The notes below the pieces were generated by a model. It was not told where the DNA came from. It saw nothing but the letters and a program-made list of their open reading frames with translations, and made no database searches. From Rheinheimera texasensis DSM 17496 (GTDB lineage: Bacteria > Pseudomonadota > Gammaproteobacteria > Enterobacterales > Alteromonadaceae), in the NCBI RefSeq assembly GCF_000711985.1, contig NZ_KL544005.1, positions 819,970 through 883,969 of the forward strand: 64,000 nt of DNA. The letters are read 5' to 3'. Of this stretch, positions 37,072-46,121 are shown in pieces. Both the position numbers and the translations under genes were made by a program. Positions within the stretch are counted from its first letter, which is position 1; each line of letters opens with the position of its first letter.

Positions 37072-38151
37072 TCAGCGCGCATAAATCTGGTCAAAAATAC
37101 CGTCTTCGGCAAAGTGTTGTTGCTGCACCAAATCCCAGCCACCAAAATCAGCGATGGTTTTCAGCTCCAGCTGTGGCAGCGCCGCCACGCCCGGCACCGG
37201 CTGCAAAGGCCGGAAATAATGCTCAGCCGCTAACTTTTGCGCCGCTGGCGTGTATAAAAATTCTAGGTAAGCCTGCGCCAACGCGGTGGTGCCTTTGCGT
37301 TCGGTGTTTTTCTTCACCACAGTCACCGGCGGCTCGGCCAGCACTGAAATCGACGGCACCACAATTTCAAACTGGTCCGCACCCAGTTCCTTCACCGCCA
37401 GATAAGCTTCGTTTTCCCAACTCAACAGCACATCACCGATTCCGCGGCGGGCGAAGGTGCCGGTCGAGGCGCGGGCACCGCTGTCGAGCACCGGCACGTT
37501 GCGATACAGCTTTTGCACGAAGGCTTTGGCGCCATCTTCGCTGCCGCTGCTTTTCAGGCCATAAGCCCAGGCGGCCAGGTAATTCCAGCGCGCGCCGCCG
37601 GACGTTTTTGGATTGGGCGTGATCACGTCGATGTTGTCACGGACCAAATCGTTCCAGTCATGGATGTTCAGCGGATTGCCTTTACGCACCAAAAACACAA
37701 TGGTCGAACTGTACGGCGAGCTGTTATGCGGTAATTGCTGCTGCCAGTTGGGGTCAATCAGCTTGCCGACACGCGCCAGCGGCTCAATATCCGCAGCTAA
37801 GGCTAAAGTGACCACATCAGCGCGCAGACCGTCCAGCACCGCGCGGGACTGACTACCAGAGCCACCATGCGACTGTTCAACAATCAACTTTTGGCCGGTT
37901 TTTTCCAGCCAGACTTTGGCGAATTGCTGATTGATATCGCGGTAGAACTCACGGGTTGGGTCATACGACACGTTCAGCAGCCGTACTTCTTTGGCTTGCG
38001 TTTGTGTATTCGCCTGCAGCTGTGGTGCTGTAACCGTCAAGAACAAGACTGGCAACAGCTGACAAAAGCGGCGGACGATGCTGCTGTGCCTGAATAATTG
38101 CAAGTGGCGCCGTGTTGCGCTGACCTGCAGGGCTGAACTGAATAATTGCAA
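37072..38151 (-). CDS. Sulfate-binding protein (Sbp/CysP)
   Basis: A 359-residue periplasmic protein. The start is a TTG at 38151 with GGAG 7 bp upstream; a second TTG at 38103 opens with the same bases (TTGCAATTATTC), but lacks an RBS. The signal peptide covers about 20-47 ([16 protein letters not shown]). The mature protein has [47 protein letters not shown] and [20 protein letters not shown], all characteristic of sulfate-binding Sbp/CysP. I do not choose between sbp and cysP. It delivers sulfate or thiosulfate to CysT/CysW. Confidence 0.9.
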   Translation of the reverse strand: MQLFSSALQVSATRRHLQLFRHSSIVRRFCQLLPVLFLTVTAPQLQANTQTQAKEVRLLNVSYDPTREFYRDINQQFAKVWLEKTGQKLIVEQSHGGSGSQSRAVLDGLRADVVTLALAADIEPLARVGKLIDPNWQQQLPHNSSPYSSTIVFLVRKGNPLNIHDWNDLVRDNIDVITPNPKTSGGARWNYLAAWAYGLKSSGSEDGAKAFVQKLYRNVPVLDSGARASTGTFARRGIGDVLLSWENEAYLAVKELGADQFEIVVPSISVLAEPPVTVVKKNTERKGTTALAQAYLEFLYTPAAQKLAAEHYFRPLQPVPGVAALPQLELKTIADFGGWDLVQQQHFAEDGIFDQIYAR

Positions 38152-38203
38152 CTTGTACTCCGCAATCAGGGCTGACCACCGGTCGCGAGGCTCCGGCAGT
38201 TTC

Positions 38204-38227
38204 AGATATACAGACGTCTGAACATCT
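38204..38227. promoter_or_regulatory. Tandem met boxes, candidate MetJ operator
   Basis: The 8-mer AGACGTCT (38212-38219) is an exact copy of the MetJ met-box consensus. It is flanked in register by AGATATAC (4 of 8) and GAACATCT (5 of 8). MetJ binds tandem met boxes, at least two. The array lies 53-76 bp upstream of the sulfate-binding-protein start, in its promoter region. Confidence 0.5.
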
Positions 38228-38314
38228 CTTGATGGGAGTAAGACTAAAACAATTCGGTCAAGATAAAAAGAATCAAAAAGTGCGGAGCTATAACCAAAAG
38301 TTATGCTCGCAACT

Positions 38315-39853
38315 TCAGCGCTGTAACCGGTACTGCCACCAGGTCCAGCCGGTCAGCGCCACAGTGCAAATTGCCCAGCACAGGCCTAGTTGTGGTAGCA
38401 AAGCCAGGCCGCTGGGTGACAAGCGCAGTAGTTGTAGCAATATCAACAAGCTTGTCGCCAGTACAAAACCGCAGGTTAGCGCACGCAGCAGTGCCAGCAG
38501 CCACCAGCCTTGTTTACGGCCATAAGATTCCGCCGCTCCGCACAGCATCAGGACAACCAATACGCCGCCGAGCGCCAGCAAAACGCGCAGCGCGGGCACG
38601 GCATACAGGCTTTGATGCGCCGCGTAGCCGAGATTTCGCAGCGACCAGGGCGTGCTTTGCCAGTAATCGGCCTGTGGCAGCACCTGCAATTGTGTATTCA
38701 GTGATTGTTGTCGCAGTTGATAAGGCGCAGTTTGCGGCCAGTTCGGCTGTTCAGTTAACAACCATTTGCCGCTGGTTAAATCCAGCTGCACTTTGGCGAC
38801 GGGCCAGCCCGGTGTGTCCAGCAAGGTCGAAAGTTCTGGTCGGGTGAATGTTGTGGCTGTTTCTTTGGTGGCAGCGATTGGCTGTGGCAGCGGTGTTGGA
38901 AACAAGGCCTGATAGTAGGCGGCACTGTGTTGTTTAATCAGTTCCGGTGCCCAGTTGCCGTATTGCGTCAGCAGCGCCGAGCCAAAATACCAGCAAAGCC
39001 ACGGCAGGCTCAGCAGCGCCCCGGCTAAGTGCCAGCGTAACGGCCCGCGGCCAAAAAACTGCGTAGTACCGGCTTGCCGCCTGCGCTGCCAGAGCAGATA
39101 GATACCAGACAAAGTTAACGCCAGCAGCGCAATCGAGAGCCCGATTAACAGCGGCTGCGCCGCACTTTTCAATAAGCCCGCCAGCTGATAATGCAGCGAG
39201 AAAACCAATTCACCGACGCTATGCCGGCTGTTACCTGGCGTCAGTTCCTGCGGCGAACCGAGGGCGGTGAGACCCGCCTGCGCAGGATCTGTGGGAAGTT
39301 GTAGCCAATAACGGGTTAAAGTCCAGCTGCCGGGTTGTTGCAGATGCAACGTCAGATAAGGTTTGCGCGCTGAAGCGAATTCTACATACAGCTGCGCTGC
39401 GTTAGGTGCTTGCTGTTGTTGCCATTCCAAGGCCAGCTGCAACTGCTGCGCGGCGGGTATTTCGACAGCACGGGCCTGCGTCAGCGCGGGCGTCAATGCC
39501 AAATCCAGTTCAGCACGGTACAACGATAAAGTGCCGCTCCAGCTGACGATAACCGCCAGCGGCAGTAACACGGCACCCGCCAGCGCATGCAGTGTTTTTT
39601 GCCGTTTCGCCAGTTGCAGCAGACCAAACGCCAGTAAGATCAGCAGCACCAGCTGCGTCAGCTGGGTCCATAACAGCGCATCGACAACACCCAGCGTCGG
39701 CGTCAGCCAGGACAACAGCCAAGTTGCCAGTTCGCCACTAAGCCAATATCCCAGCGCACCGCCGAGGCTTAACCAGAGAATATTGCTGAACAATGGGCTT
39801 CCTTTTGAGTTGTTGCTTTTCGGCGGAAGTTTACGTTGGCGCATGTACGCCAC
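38315..39853 (-). CDS. PepSY-associated membrane protein
   Basis: A 512-residue inner-membrane protein. Helices occur near 25-50, 60-80 and 90-110, around 235-258 ([21 protein letters not shown]), near 285 and in a C-terminal group (about 420-510). Large soluble parts lie between them, including [15 protein letters not shown]. This layout is that of PepSY-TM proteins (iron-uptake-linked membrane reductase candidates), though parts are diverged. Start options are GTG 39853 and ATG 39844; neither has a good RBS. The role may be in ferric-siderophore reduction or sensing, which remains unproven. Confidence 0.72.
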   Translation of the reverse strand: MAYMRQRKLPPKSNNSKGSPLFSNILWLSLGGALGYWLSGELATWLLSWLTPTLGVVDALLWTQLTQLVLLILLAFGLLQLAKRQKTLHALAGAVLLPLAVIVSWSGTLSLYRAELDLALTPALTQARAVEIPAAQQLQLALEWQQQQAPNAAQLYVEFASARKPYLTLHLQQPGSWTLTRYWLQLPTDPAQAGLTALGSPQELTPGNSRHSVGELVFSLHYQLAGLLKSAAQPLLIGLSIALLALTLSGIYLLWQRRRQAGTTQFFGRGPLRWHLAGALLSLPWLCWYFGSALLTQYGNWAPELIKQHSAAYYQALFPTPLPQPIAATKETATTFTRPELSTLLDTPGWPVAKVQLDLTSGKWLLTEQPNWPQTAPYQLRQQSLNTQLQVLPQADYWQSTPWSLRNLGYAAHQSLYAVPALRVLLALGGVLVVLMLCGAAESYGRKQGWWLLALLRALTCGFVLATSLLILLQLLRLSPSGLALLPQLGLCWAICTVALTGWTWWQYRLQR

Positions 39854-39975
39854 GTGGTGGTCAGCGAGCGGTGTTCGTACGGCGACGCTGGCGCTTGCCG
39901 GTACCTACCCTAGACCTTCCTGTTATTGGCTTGGCGGTTTAGGCGAAATCCCGTATAACAAGCGCATATTTTTCC

Positions 39976-40404
39976 ATGCGGATTGTCGCATCAATGCAGC
40001 TGACTGAACAACATCACCCTGAGTTTGGCGACATTGCCAAACAAAAAATTGCCGAATTTAATGCCTTACACTGGGACGCCAGCCTGCGCCAGCCGCTCGG
40101 CCTTGCCATCCATGCTGACGACGGCACTTTGCTCGGCGCCTTAGCCGGCCGCACTTTTGGCAACTGGTTTTATCTGGAATCGTTTTGGCTGGCACCCGAA
40201 TTACGCGGCAAAGGCCAGGGTTCAGCGCTGTTACAGCGCGCCGAGCACATCGCCCGCGAACGCGGCTGCCGTTATGTGGTGCTGGACACTTTAGATTTTC
40301 AGGCGCGGCCATTTTACGAGAAACACGGCTATCAACTGCAATGGACGCAGCAGGACTACCCTTTCGCCGGCGGCGCTAAATATTTTATGAGTAAGGTGCT
40401 TTAA
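39976..40404 (+). CDS. GNAT family N-acetyltransferase
   Basis: A 142-residue acetyltransferase. The acetyl-CoA pyrophosphate loop is visible in LAPELRGKGQGSALLQRAE (R/Q-x-x-G-x-G/A pattern), followed by CRYVVLDTLDFQARPFYEKHGY. This is typical of small-molecule GNAT enzymes of the RimI/YedL/PhnO breadth. ATG 39976 is used; ATG 39994 is a possible alternative start with equally weak RBS. Substrate is unknown, and the gene stands alone before the intergenic region at 40405-40788. Confidence 0.87.
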   Translation: MRIVASMQLTEQHHPEFGDIAKQKIAEFNALHWDASLRQPLGLAIHADDGTLLGALAGRTFGNWFYLESFWLAPELRGKGQGSALLQRAEHIARERGCRYVVLDTLDFQARPFYEKHGYQLQWTQQDYPFAGGAKYFMSKVL

Positions 40405-40467
40405 CACAACCTTCTAACTAGTTGATACACTGTAGCCTGAGCGAAGAACAGAAATTTGTTACGTTGT

Positions 40468-40542
40468 AGAGGTAGGCCTAGCGTCTAAATGAATGCCACG
40501 TACTACGGGTAGGCACAATCTTGAGACGACCAGCCTACCCCT
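40468..40542. repeat. Imperfect 19-bp inverted repeat
   Basis: agaggtaggcctagcgtct (40468-40486) and agacgaccagcctacccct (40524-40542) pair at 15 of 19 positions around a 37-nt spacer. It may be a stable hairpin or the remains of a small mobile repeat. Confidence 0.5.
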
Positions 40543-40568
40543 ACAGATTTTAAAATATCTGCATTTAC

Positions 40569-40650
40569 CACAAAGCGACGATTCAACTGAACTCGCAAAA
40601 CGGCTGCATCATTACTAAAGCAAACCATCAGCCGCATAGTGCATGCGGGC
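40569..40650 (+). repeat. Dispersed repeat, copy A
   Basis: About 80 bp starting cacaaagcgacgattcaact. They match the segment at 48348-48427 in the same orientation, by eye at roughly three quarters of positions, including caaaacgg and a cagccgca block. Copy A contains a short palindrome (ccgcat 40632-40637 / atgcgg 40643-40648). Confidence 0.55.
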
Positions 40651-40788
40651 CTGTACCGCACGGCCGTTCACCAAATCGACCGCCGGGCAGTTAAGCAAAA
40701 AGTGAATTTCGATATGGCTGTGTCAATGGTGGCAACGACCCGGTTTGCAATGCAGCTTAGTTGTATAAATGAATTATGAGGCCGGAGA

Positions 40789-41997
40789 TCAAGCCCTAGC
40801 CGGCCGCGTGACTTGAGCTTCGCGAATGGGCAGGTTAGCGAGCGCTGCCAGCGCCGCCAGTGCCATGTCGGCGTACCACATCCAGCTGTAGTCGCCCTGC
40901 ACCGTCAGCGCGATGCCACCGAGCCAGGCGCCAAAAAAGCCGCCAATCTGGTGGGCGAATAAGGCAATCCCAAACAAGGTTGCCAGATACCGGGTACCAA
41001 ATAACTTGCCGACTATCGCAGCTGTCGGCGGTACCGTCGCCAGCCAGGTGAAGCCAAGGCCGGCAGCAAAAATGTAGAAGGTCCATTCGGTTTTAGGCAG
41101 TAACAAATAAACCGCAATTAACAAAGCGCGGCTGCCATACATCGCCGCCAGCACCGATTTACTGCGGAATTTCGTCACACAGGCCCCGGCGTACAGGCTG
41201 CCGGCAATATTCGCCAGACCGATGATGGCGAGCGACCAGCTGGCCACGTCGGCCGGCAGGCCACATAAACTGACTTCACCGGGTAAATGCGTCACCAGAA
41301 AAGCAATATGAAAACCGCAGGTGAAAAAACCAAAACTTAATAAGGCATAACTGCGATCACTAAGCGCTTCGCCGATGGCATGGCGCATGCCTTTGTCATC
41401 AGCGTGTTTGACCGGTGCGGCGCTGCCGCCGGTGAATTTGGCAATCAGTGGAATAGTTGCCAGTGCCGCCAGCGCTAAGGCCCACATCGCGCCCATCCAG
41501 CCGACACTTTGAATCAGCTTTTGCGACAACGGCGCAAACACAAACTGACCAAAAGAGCCGCCGGCATTGATGATCCCCGACGCAGCGCCGCGCGCCTCAG
41601 CCGGCAACCGCTGCGATGCAGCGCCGATGAGCACCGAAAAACCACTGATACCGGAGCCGATGGCCGTCAGTAAGCCAACGCTCAACACCAGCCCCAAAGT
41701 ACCGCTGGCAAAAGGCGTCAGCGCGCAACCGGCCGCCAGCAGCAACAAACCGCCAACTAACACCGGCCCTGCGCCAAACCGGTCGGCTAAAGCGCCAGCC
41801 ACTGGCTGCGCAGCGCCCCAGCTCAGCTGTGCAATCGCCATGGCAAAACTAATGGCCGCAATGCCCATGCCGGTTGAACTGCTGATGGGGCTGACAAACA
41901 AACCAAACGACTGGCGGATGCCCATCGACACCATCAAAATCCCGGCCGCCGCCAGCACTATCACCAGCAGATCTGGGCGACGCACACTTTGAAACAT
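40789..41997 (-). CDS. MFS transporter
   Basis: A 402-residue inner-membrane transporter of about 12 helices. The motif between TM2 and TM3 (GALADRFGAGPVLVGG) is the classic MFS G-x-x-x-D-R-x-G pattern. GMGIRQSFGLFVSPISS at TM1 and the late GLGFTWLATVPPTAAIVGKLFG resemble MFS proteins of the YbfB/OxlT-like breadth that move small organic anions. Its codon use and base composition look like the host's, unlike the more AT-rich genes to its right. Substrate unknown. Confidence 0.87.
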   Translation of the reverse strand: MFQSVRRPDLLVIVLAAAGILMVSMGIRQSFGLFVSPISSSTGMGIAAISFAMAIAQLSWGAAQPVAGALADRFGAGPVLVGGLLLLAAGCALTPFASGTLGLVLSVGLLTAIGSGISGFSVLIGAASQRLPAEARGAASGIINAGGSFGQFVFAPLSQKLIQSVGWMGAMWALALAALATIPLIAKFTGGSAAPVKHADDKGMRHAIGEALSDRSYALLSFGFFTCGFHIAFLVTHLPGEVSLCGLPADVASWSLAIIGLANIAGSLYAGACVTKFRSKSVLAAMYGSRALLIAVYLLLPKTEWTFYIFAAGLGFTWLATVPPTAAIVGKLFGTRYLATLFGIALFAHQIGGFFGAWLGGIALTVQGDYSWMWYADMALAALAALANLPIREAQVTRPARA

Positions 41998-42466
41998 GAC
42001 AAAACCTTAGTGCCGGGCACAGCAATCACAGATAGATTCAGCATGATGCCGCCTGCCTACAAAAATCGCTAGTAGACGTTTTGGTAACAGTGCGTTGCCG
42101 GAACTGAGTTGGCAGGCGTTCGGGATGGCGACTAAGAGCGAAAAGCGGTTTTATCGCGGCAAAGCCAACACCGCCACCACTGCGTTCGCCCGTTCGCGCC
42201 TCCCGCGCTCACTCTTGATCGCTCACTCCGCGGCAGCCGGCGCTGGCTTTGTTGGGGATTGCAGAAGACTGCTATGAGCGAAAAGGAGACTTAGCAAATC
42301 CAAAACTTTGAGGTTTCAGATGTCTGCTCAACGACCAGTTGCGGAACTTACCTTGATCTGACCAGCTGCAACAAAAAGAGACCTTCCGTTACCCACCAAA
42401 ACAATGTGGCTGTAGAGCAACATTATTTAAATGCAACAGCTCAACAGCCACGTCCCAATGCAACAG
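41998..42466. other. Intergenic region, no gene supported
   Basis: A 469-bp gap. It contains an imperfect inverted pair (near 42161-42182 and 42233-42256, CAAAGCCA versus TGGCTTTG cores) and a GC-rich stretch followed by AT-rich sequence toward 42466. I see no reading frame with an RBS or family likeness. It marks the change in composition into the accessory segment. Confidence 0.5.
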
Positions 42467-43459
42467 TTAGTCGATTGATACCACTATCTTGCCAAACTGG
42501 GCGTTTGATTCCAGATATTCGGTTGCAGCGACAATCTGTTCAAACGGAAATACCTTGGCGACTTTGGCTTTGAATTGGCCTGACGCCATACCTTCCGTGA
42601 TGAATTGTTTGGCTCTGGCTAGCTTTTCATCATTTGCTGTCACTTCGATAAACTCATAGCCGCGAATGGTGGTGTGTTTACCCAGTACGTGCATCACCGG
42701 AATTGAAGTGGTCTCGTGACTCAATGCACCGTAAATAAATACGATAGCATCGCGACAGGTTGCCTTAATCACCTTTTCAAAATCAGGTCCGGTCACAGGA
42801 TCAAATACGACACGGGCTCCTTTGCCTTCAGTGATCGCCAGAATTTCTTTTTCCAGATCATGCACGCCCACCTGAAGCACATGCTTAACACCGGCTTTCT
42901 TTAACTCCTGCACTTTTTCATCTTTGCGGGTAATGGCGATAGGTTCAGCACCGACGGCATAAGCGATTTCGACGGCGGCTAAGCCGACACTGCTTGAGGC
43001 CGCACCTAATACGACAAAATCACCTTTGTTTAATTTGGCAATATCAATCAATGCGCCCCAAGCTGTAGTGTAAGGCATCCATGTCGCAGCAGCTGTTTCG
43101 AAACTAACGCCGACAGGGTTTTTCACTACAGCCCGTGCCGGAGCGACGACTAAATCCCCGTAAAGACCATACTCGTCAAACATAAAAGCCGGGATCACAC
43201 TGACTGCGTCACCAACAGCAAATTCTGTAACGCCTTCGCCGAGCGCATTAATGTAGCCAGAGGCTTCGTACCCTAAAGTCGCTGGGAATTGCGCTTCAAT
43301 CACATAACGCCCCGAACGATACATACTTTCCGCCCGGTTCAAACCCAATGCATGAACCCGGATCCGTACCTCACCCGCTTTGGGCTCAGGGGTTGTTACT
43401 TCCTCAATTTTTAATACTTCCGGACCACCGGTTTGATGAAAACGAACATGACGAGCCAT
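42467..43459 (-). CDS. Zinc-independent MDR alcohol dehydrogenase / quinone oxidoreductase-like
   Basis: A 330-residue medium-chain reductase. The N-terminal GroES-like part runs to about 120 (GGPEVLKIEEVTTPEP, GYEASGYINALGEGV), then a Rossmann domain with VLGAASSSVGLAAVEIA, where the usual GxGxxG is replaced by GAASSSVG as in many quinone oxidoreductases and enoyl reductases. It lacks visible zinc-ligand Cys. It would reduce quinones or enones with NADPH. A divergent neighbour group with LLM and MBL enzymes suggests degradation or detoxification of an organic compound. Its AT-rich coding sequence differs from flanking genes. Confidence 0.87.
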   Translation of the reverse strand: MARHVRFHQTGGPEVLKIEEVTTPEPKAGEVRIRVHALGLNRAESMYRSGRYVIEAQFPATLGYEASGYINALGEGVTEFAVGDAVSVIPAFMFDEYGLYGDLVVAPARAVVKNPVGVSFETAAATWMPYTTAWGALIDIAKLNKGDFVVLGAASSSVGLAAVEIAYAVGAEPIAITRKDEKVQELKKAGVKHVLQVGVHDLEKEILAITEGKGARVVFDPVTGPDFEKVIKATCRDAIVFIYGALSHETTSIPVMHVLGKHTTIRGYEFIEVTANDEKLARAKQFITEGMASGQFKAKVAKVFPFEQIVAATEYLESNAQFGKIVVSID

Positions 43460-43815
43460 AATATTTCCTTCAATTTCTGCGCCCGATAAAAGGCTTATCT
43501 ATCATTTGAACAAGCATCAATAATCTGCACCAATGCTCAACTTTCGTACTGCTGAGTAACATGGTAGCCTTTTTGATTGGATGGATTAAGTAGACAAATA
43601 GACACATATTTGTTTCTCAGAAACAGAATAATCAGCTGAGTTTTACTGAAACCACGTGATGAGATGTATGGATAATCACGGCGGATAGCGGCACAAGCCC
43701 CAGTTATTCTGAGGCTTGCCACTTGATAAAATGAGTGTGGACTAAAGAAGACAACAAGATCGTCAGAAAAAGTTGGCAGAGCTCGTTCATCACAAGCTAT
43801 AACGAGAACTGGATG
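43460..43815. other. Intergenic region, no gene supported
   Basis: 356 bp between two minus-strand genes of the accessory segment. It is AT-rich. A 61-codon frame on the minus strand (43537-43722) has no RBS or recognisable product. I see no repeat or RNA. Confidence 0.4.
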
Positions 43816-44760
43816 TCATGCAAACTGCGGCAACACATATTCAGCCAATTCCAGTAACGTTTCTTTGGCCGGACGATGCGATACCCGTAAGTTTAATGCC
43901 ACATGTGACACCCCTTGCTCTTGCTGGCGACGCCACAAATCAATCAGTGTATTTCTTCCTGCCCGGATGCCACGACCCCAAATCAGCGGTGCATTAGGGT
44001 TTCTGTCCAGTTCAAAGAAAGTGCCATAACCATAAGGTTTGGGCTCCGACAAACTACTGGTGTGCCATGCCCGTATCAACGCAGGTAAGCTTTCTAAATG
44101 GCTCTGGTGACCAATCCATGCATCAGCATGTTGAGCCAACCAGTCCAGCTCTTGTCCGCAGCGACCAACAGCGACTATCGGTAACTGGCCTGTAAATGGT
44201 TTAGGCAATAAATCCAATGAACCATCCAAATTGCCAAAGTGTTGAGACTTGTGCCTCGGAAAAGTCTGCTGCGACAGAACTCTTATCATTTCGAACGAGT
44301 CCCGAAAAATACTGGCACGCTCTTCAAACTGAATACCGAACGCAGGATACTCTGACGGACGGTCGCCACTGGAGACACCCAGAATAAATCGTCCCTGTGA
44401 TAACTGATCAACCGACAACGCTTGTTTGGAAATAGCGATGGGATCACGCAAAGGTAAAATCATCCCAGCGGTGCCTATGCTGATTTTAGTCGTCGAAGCG
44501 CTAAGCCAACTGGCATAAACCATAGGGTCAAATACCTGCGCCACATCACCAAAAGTCGGATCTCTGAATGGAACATCACGCAGCCATAAGGCAGCAAAAC
44601 CAGACTCATCAGCCAGTTTAGCGAGCTCAAGATGCTGATGCAGCGTCGGGATGTCACTTTGCGGATAGCCCTCAATGGGCGTCAGTAAACCAAAGGTCAG
44701 TTTGTTGGTACTCAATACCTGTTTAAAACTGCTGCGTTGCGAATGGGCTTGGCTGGTCAT
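43816..44760 (-). CDS. LLM-class flavin-dependent oxidoreductase (luciferase-like)
   Basis: A 314-residue bacterial luciferase-family monooxygenase/reductase. I start at ATG 44760 (MTSQAHSQRSS), with AAGAG upstream; longer frames upstream lack an RBS. The TIM-barrel signature is seen in LAKLADESGFAALWLRDVPF, KISIGTAGMILPLRDPIAIS and LSQGRFILGVSSGDRPSEYP. These enzymes use reduced FMN or F420 for mono-oxygenation or reduction. It is 82 bp downstream of the MBL hydrolase and probably in one transcript with it. Confidence 0.87.
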   Translation of the reverse strand: MTSQAHSQRSSFKQVLSTNKLTFGLLTPIEGYPQSDIPTLHQHLELAKLADESGFAALWLRDVPFRDPTFGDVAQVFDPMVYASWLSASTTKISIGTAGMILPLRDPIAISKQALSVDQLSQGRFILGVSSGDRPSEYPAFGIQFEERASIFRDSFEMIRVLSQQTFPRHKSQHFGNLDGSLDLLPKPFTGQLPIVAVGRCGQELDWLAQHADAWIGHQSHLESLPALIRAWHTSSLSEPKPYGYGTFFELDRNPNAPLIWGRGIRAGRNTLIDLWRRQQEQGVSHVALNLRVSHRPAKETLLELAEYVLPQFA

Positions 44761-44842
44761 CAGATAGATCTCTTCTTTCATCAATATGGTAGCGGTGACG
44801 AAAAGCGAGGTAGGCAACTGTGGTTGCCTGCCTGTAGTGCAA

Positions 44843-45826
44843 TTAACGTTCTGAGTTAATTGGGTTGCGGTATTCAACCGGGATCCAGTTGTAGCCCTGT
44901 GTTTCCTTGCGGATGTGGCCAATACCGGGGAACGGGAAATGTGGCGCTGCAACCAGCCATTTATTTTCAGCCGCAGCAGCTAACATTTTAGTCCGTGATG
45001 CAATGGCAGCTTTAGAATCCACATCAACCGCAATAGTGACTTCCGGATGGCGTAATTGCACCGCATGCACATGCACTAAATCCCCCAGCAGTAGCACCTT
45101 GTCCTGACCTGATGTCAGCAAATAAGAAGTATGTCCCGGTGTATGACCGTTTGTCGGTAAAATTTGAAAGCCAGCGGCAATCGCCTGACCGTCAGTAAAG
45201 GTTTTGAATTTGCCTTTGCTGGCGTAAGGTTTTACTGCGTCGCGTGCCATTTTGAAAAATGGGCGTTGCGGTTCTGGCAGCGTATTTTCCATTTTTACAT
45301 CCAGCCAGTAATCTGCGTCCTTTTTAGATGCCCAAACAGTGGCATTCACAAAAGCAGCAGAACCATTTGGCAGACTGATACCACAGGCATGGTCAGGATG
45401 CATGTGTGTCAATAACACCGCATCCACTTCTTCTGGCGCATAACCAGAAGCACGGATGTTATCAACCATTCTGCCCATCGTCGGCCCGAAGCAATCAGAA
45501 GAGCCAGAATCGACTAATACCAGTGACTTACCGTCATCGACTAAAAACGCATTCACAGCCGTTTGCACCAAAGGGGATGCTTTCTGATATTCATTAAAAA
45601 TGTACTGATGGATTTCTTCCTGTGACATTCCTGATAAGTGTTTTGGGTCAAGGCCGATATACCCGTCGTAGATGGCCGTCACCACGGTATCACCCACCAT
45701 TTGGCGGTAAAAACCAGCGGCTTGCTGGAATTTATCGGTTGGTGCCGCAACAGCAAGCTGAGCGGCTGACGCTAATGTGACTACACCAATAGCTGCCAGT
45801 TTCTTCGCAAATTTACTAAACGTCAT
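44843..45826 (-). CDS. Exported MBL-fold metallo-hydrolase
   Basis: A 327-residue protein starting at ATG 45826 with a strong RBS (AGGAGAAG). A signal peptide (about 1-27, ending AQLAVA) precedes a metallo-beta-lactamase fold with the di-zinc motif THMHPDHACG, then NGHTPGHTSYLL and LLGDLVHV. The relatives are quorum-lactonase, lactonase-like and alkylsulfatase-like hydrolases; no family is certain. Export distinguishes it from cytoplasmic AiiA-type lactonases. It is divergent from the LysR regulator at 46122. Confidence 0.87.
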   Translation of the reverse strand: MTFSKFAKKLAAIGVVTLASAAQLAVAAPTDKFQQAAGFYRQMVGDTVVTAIYDGYIGLDPKHLSGMSQEEIHQYIFNEYQKASPLVQTAVNAFLVDDGKSLVLVDSGSSDCFGPTMGRMVDNIRASGYAPEEVDAVLLTHMHPDHACGISLPNGSAAFVNATVWASKKDADYWLDVKMENTLPEPQRPFFKMARDAVKPYASKGKFKTFTDGQAIAAGFQILPTNGHTPGHTSYLLTSGQDKVLLLGDLVHVHAVQLRHPEVTIAVDVDSKAAIASRTKMLAAAAENKWLVAAPHFPFPGIGHIRKETQGYNWIPVEYRNPINSER

Positions 45827-46044
45827 TTCGCTTCTCCTGCAATTTAATTGCATCTGAATGTGTTGTATGGCTCGGATACGGGCGACATGACGAATCAAGG
45901 TTGATGCCTTCATCGGTCAGTTTGCGACCCGCTCAATCGCCTGCCATCGCTCTCTTCGTCGCACGCACTTAAATGAAGCGGCTGCGAAGTTGACGCTATT
46001 TTTCTACACATCAGGACGTTGATAAATCAGCGCAAAAGCACATA

Positions 46045-46068
46045 ATTGTTATCGTTAAAAGAAACAAT
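46045..46068. promoter_or_regulatory. Inverted repeat ATTGTT-N12-AACAAT, candidate LysR-type operator
   Basis: A perfect 6-bp inverted pair (46045-46050 and 46063-46068) with a 12-bp spacer, lying 54-77 bp upstream of the LysR start, in the gap to the divergent MBL gene. Shape and place are typical of LysR-type control; ligand and protein assignment are inference. Confidence 0.4.
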
Positions 46069-46121
46069 CAATGCATTGGTTTCGGTCAGAATAAGACTTT
46101 AAAACCATGGGAGTGACTATT

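Larger units (their letters stand above)
40405..40788. other. Intergenic region with inverted repeat and dispersed repeat copy
   Basis: No gene is supported in these 384 bp. They hold an imperfect inverted repeat (40468-40486 with 40524-40542) and one copy of a dispersed repeat (40569-40650), and they border the AT-rich accessory segment. Confidence 0.6.

Noticed and set aside
42100-42290. An attC-like (integron) folded site with CAAAGCCA/TGGCTTTG arms
   Set aside because: No GTTRRRY core and no integrase or cassette arrangement nearby; the arms pair only in part.
43537-43722. A 61-codon frame in the gap between MDR and LLM genes
   Set aside because: No RBS or recognisable product.
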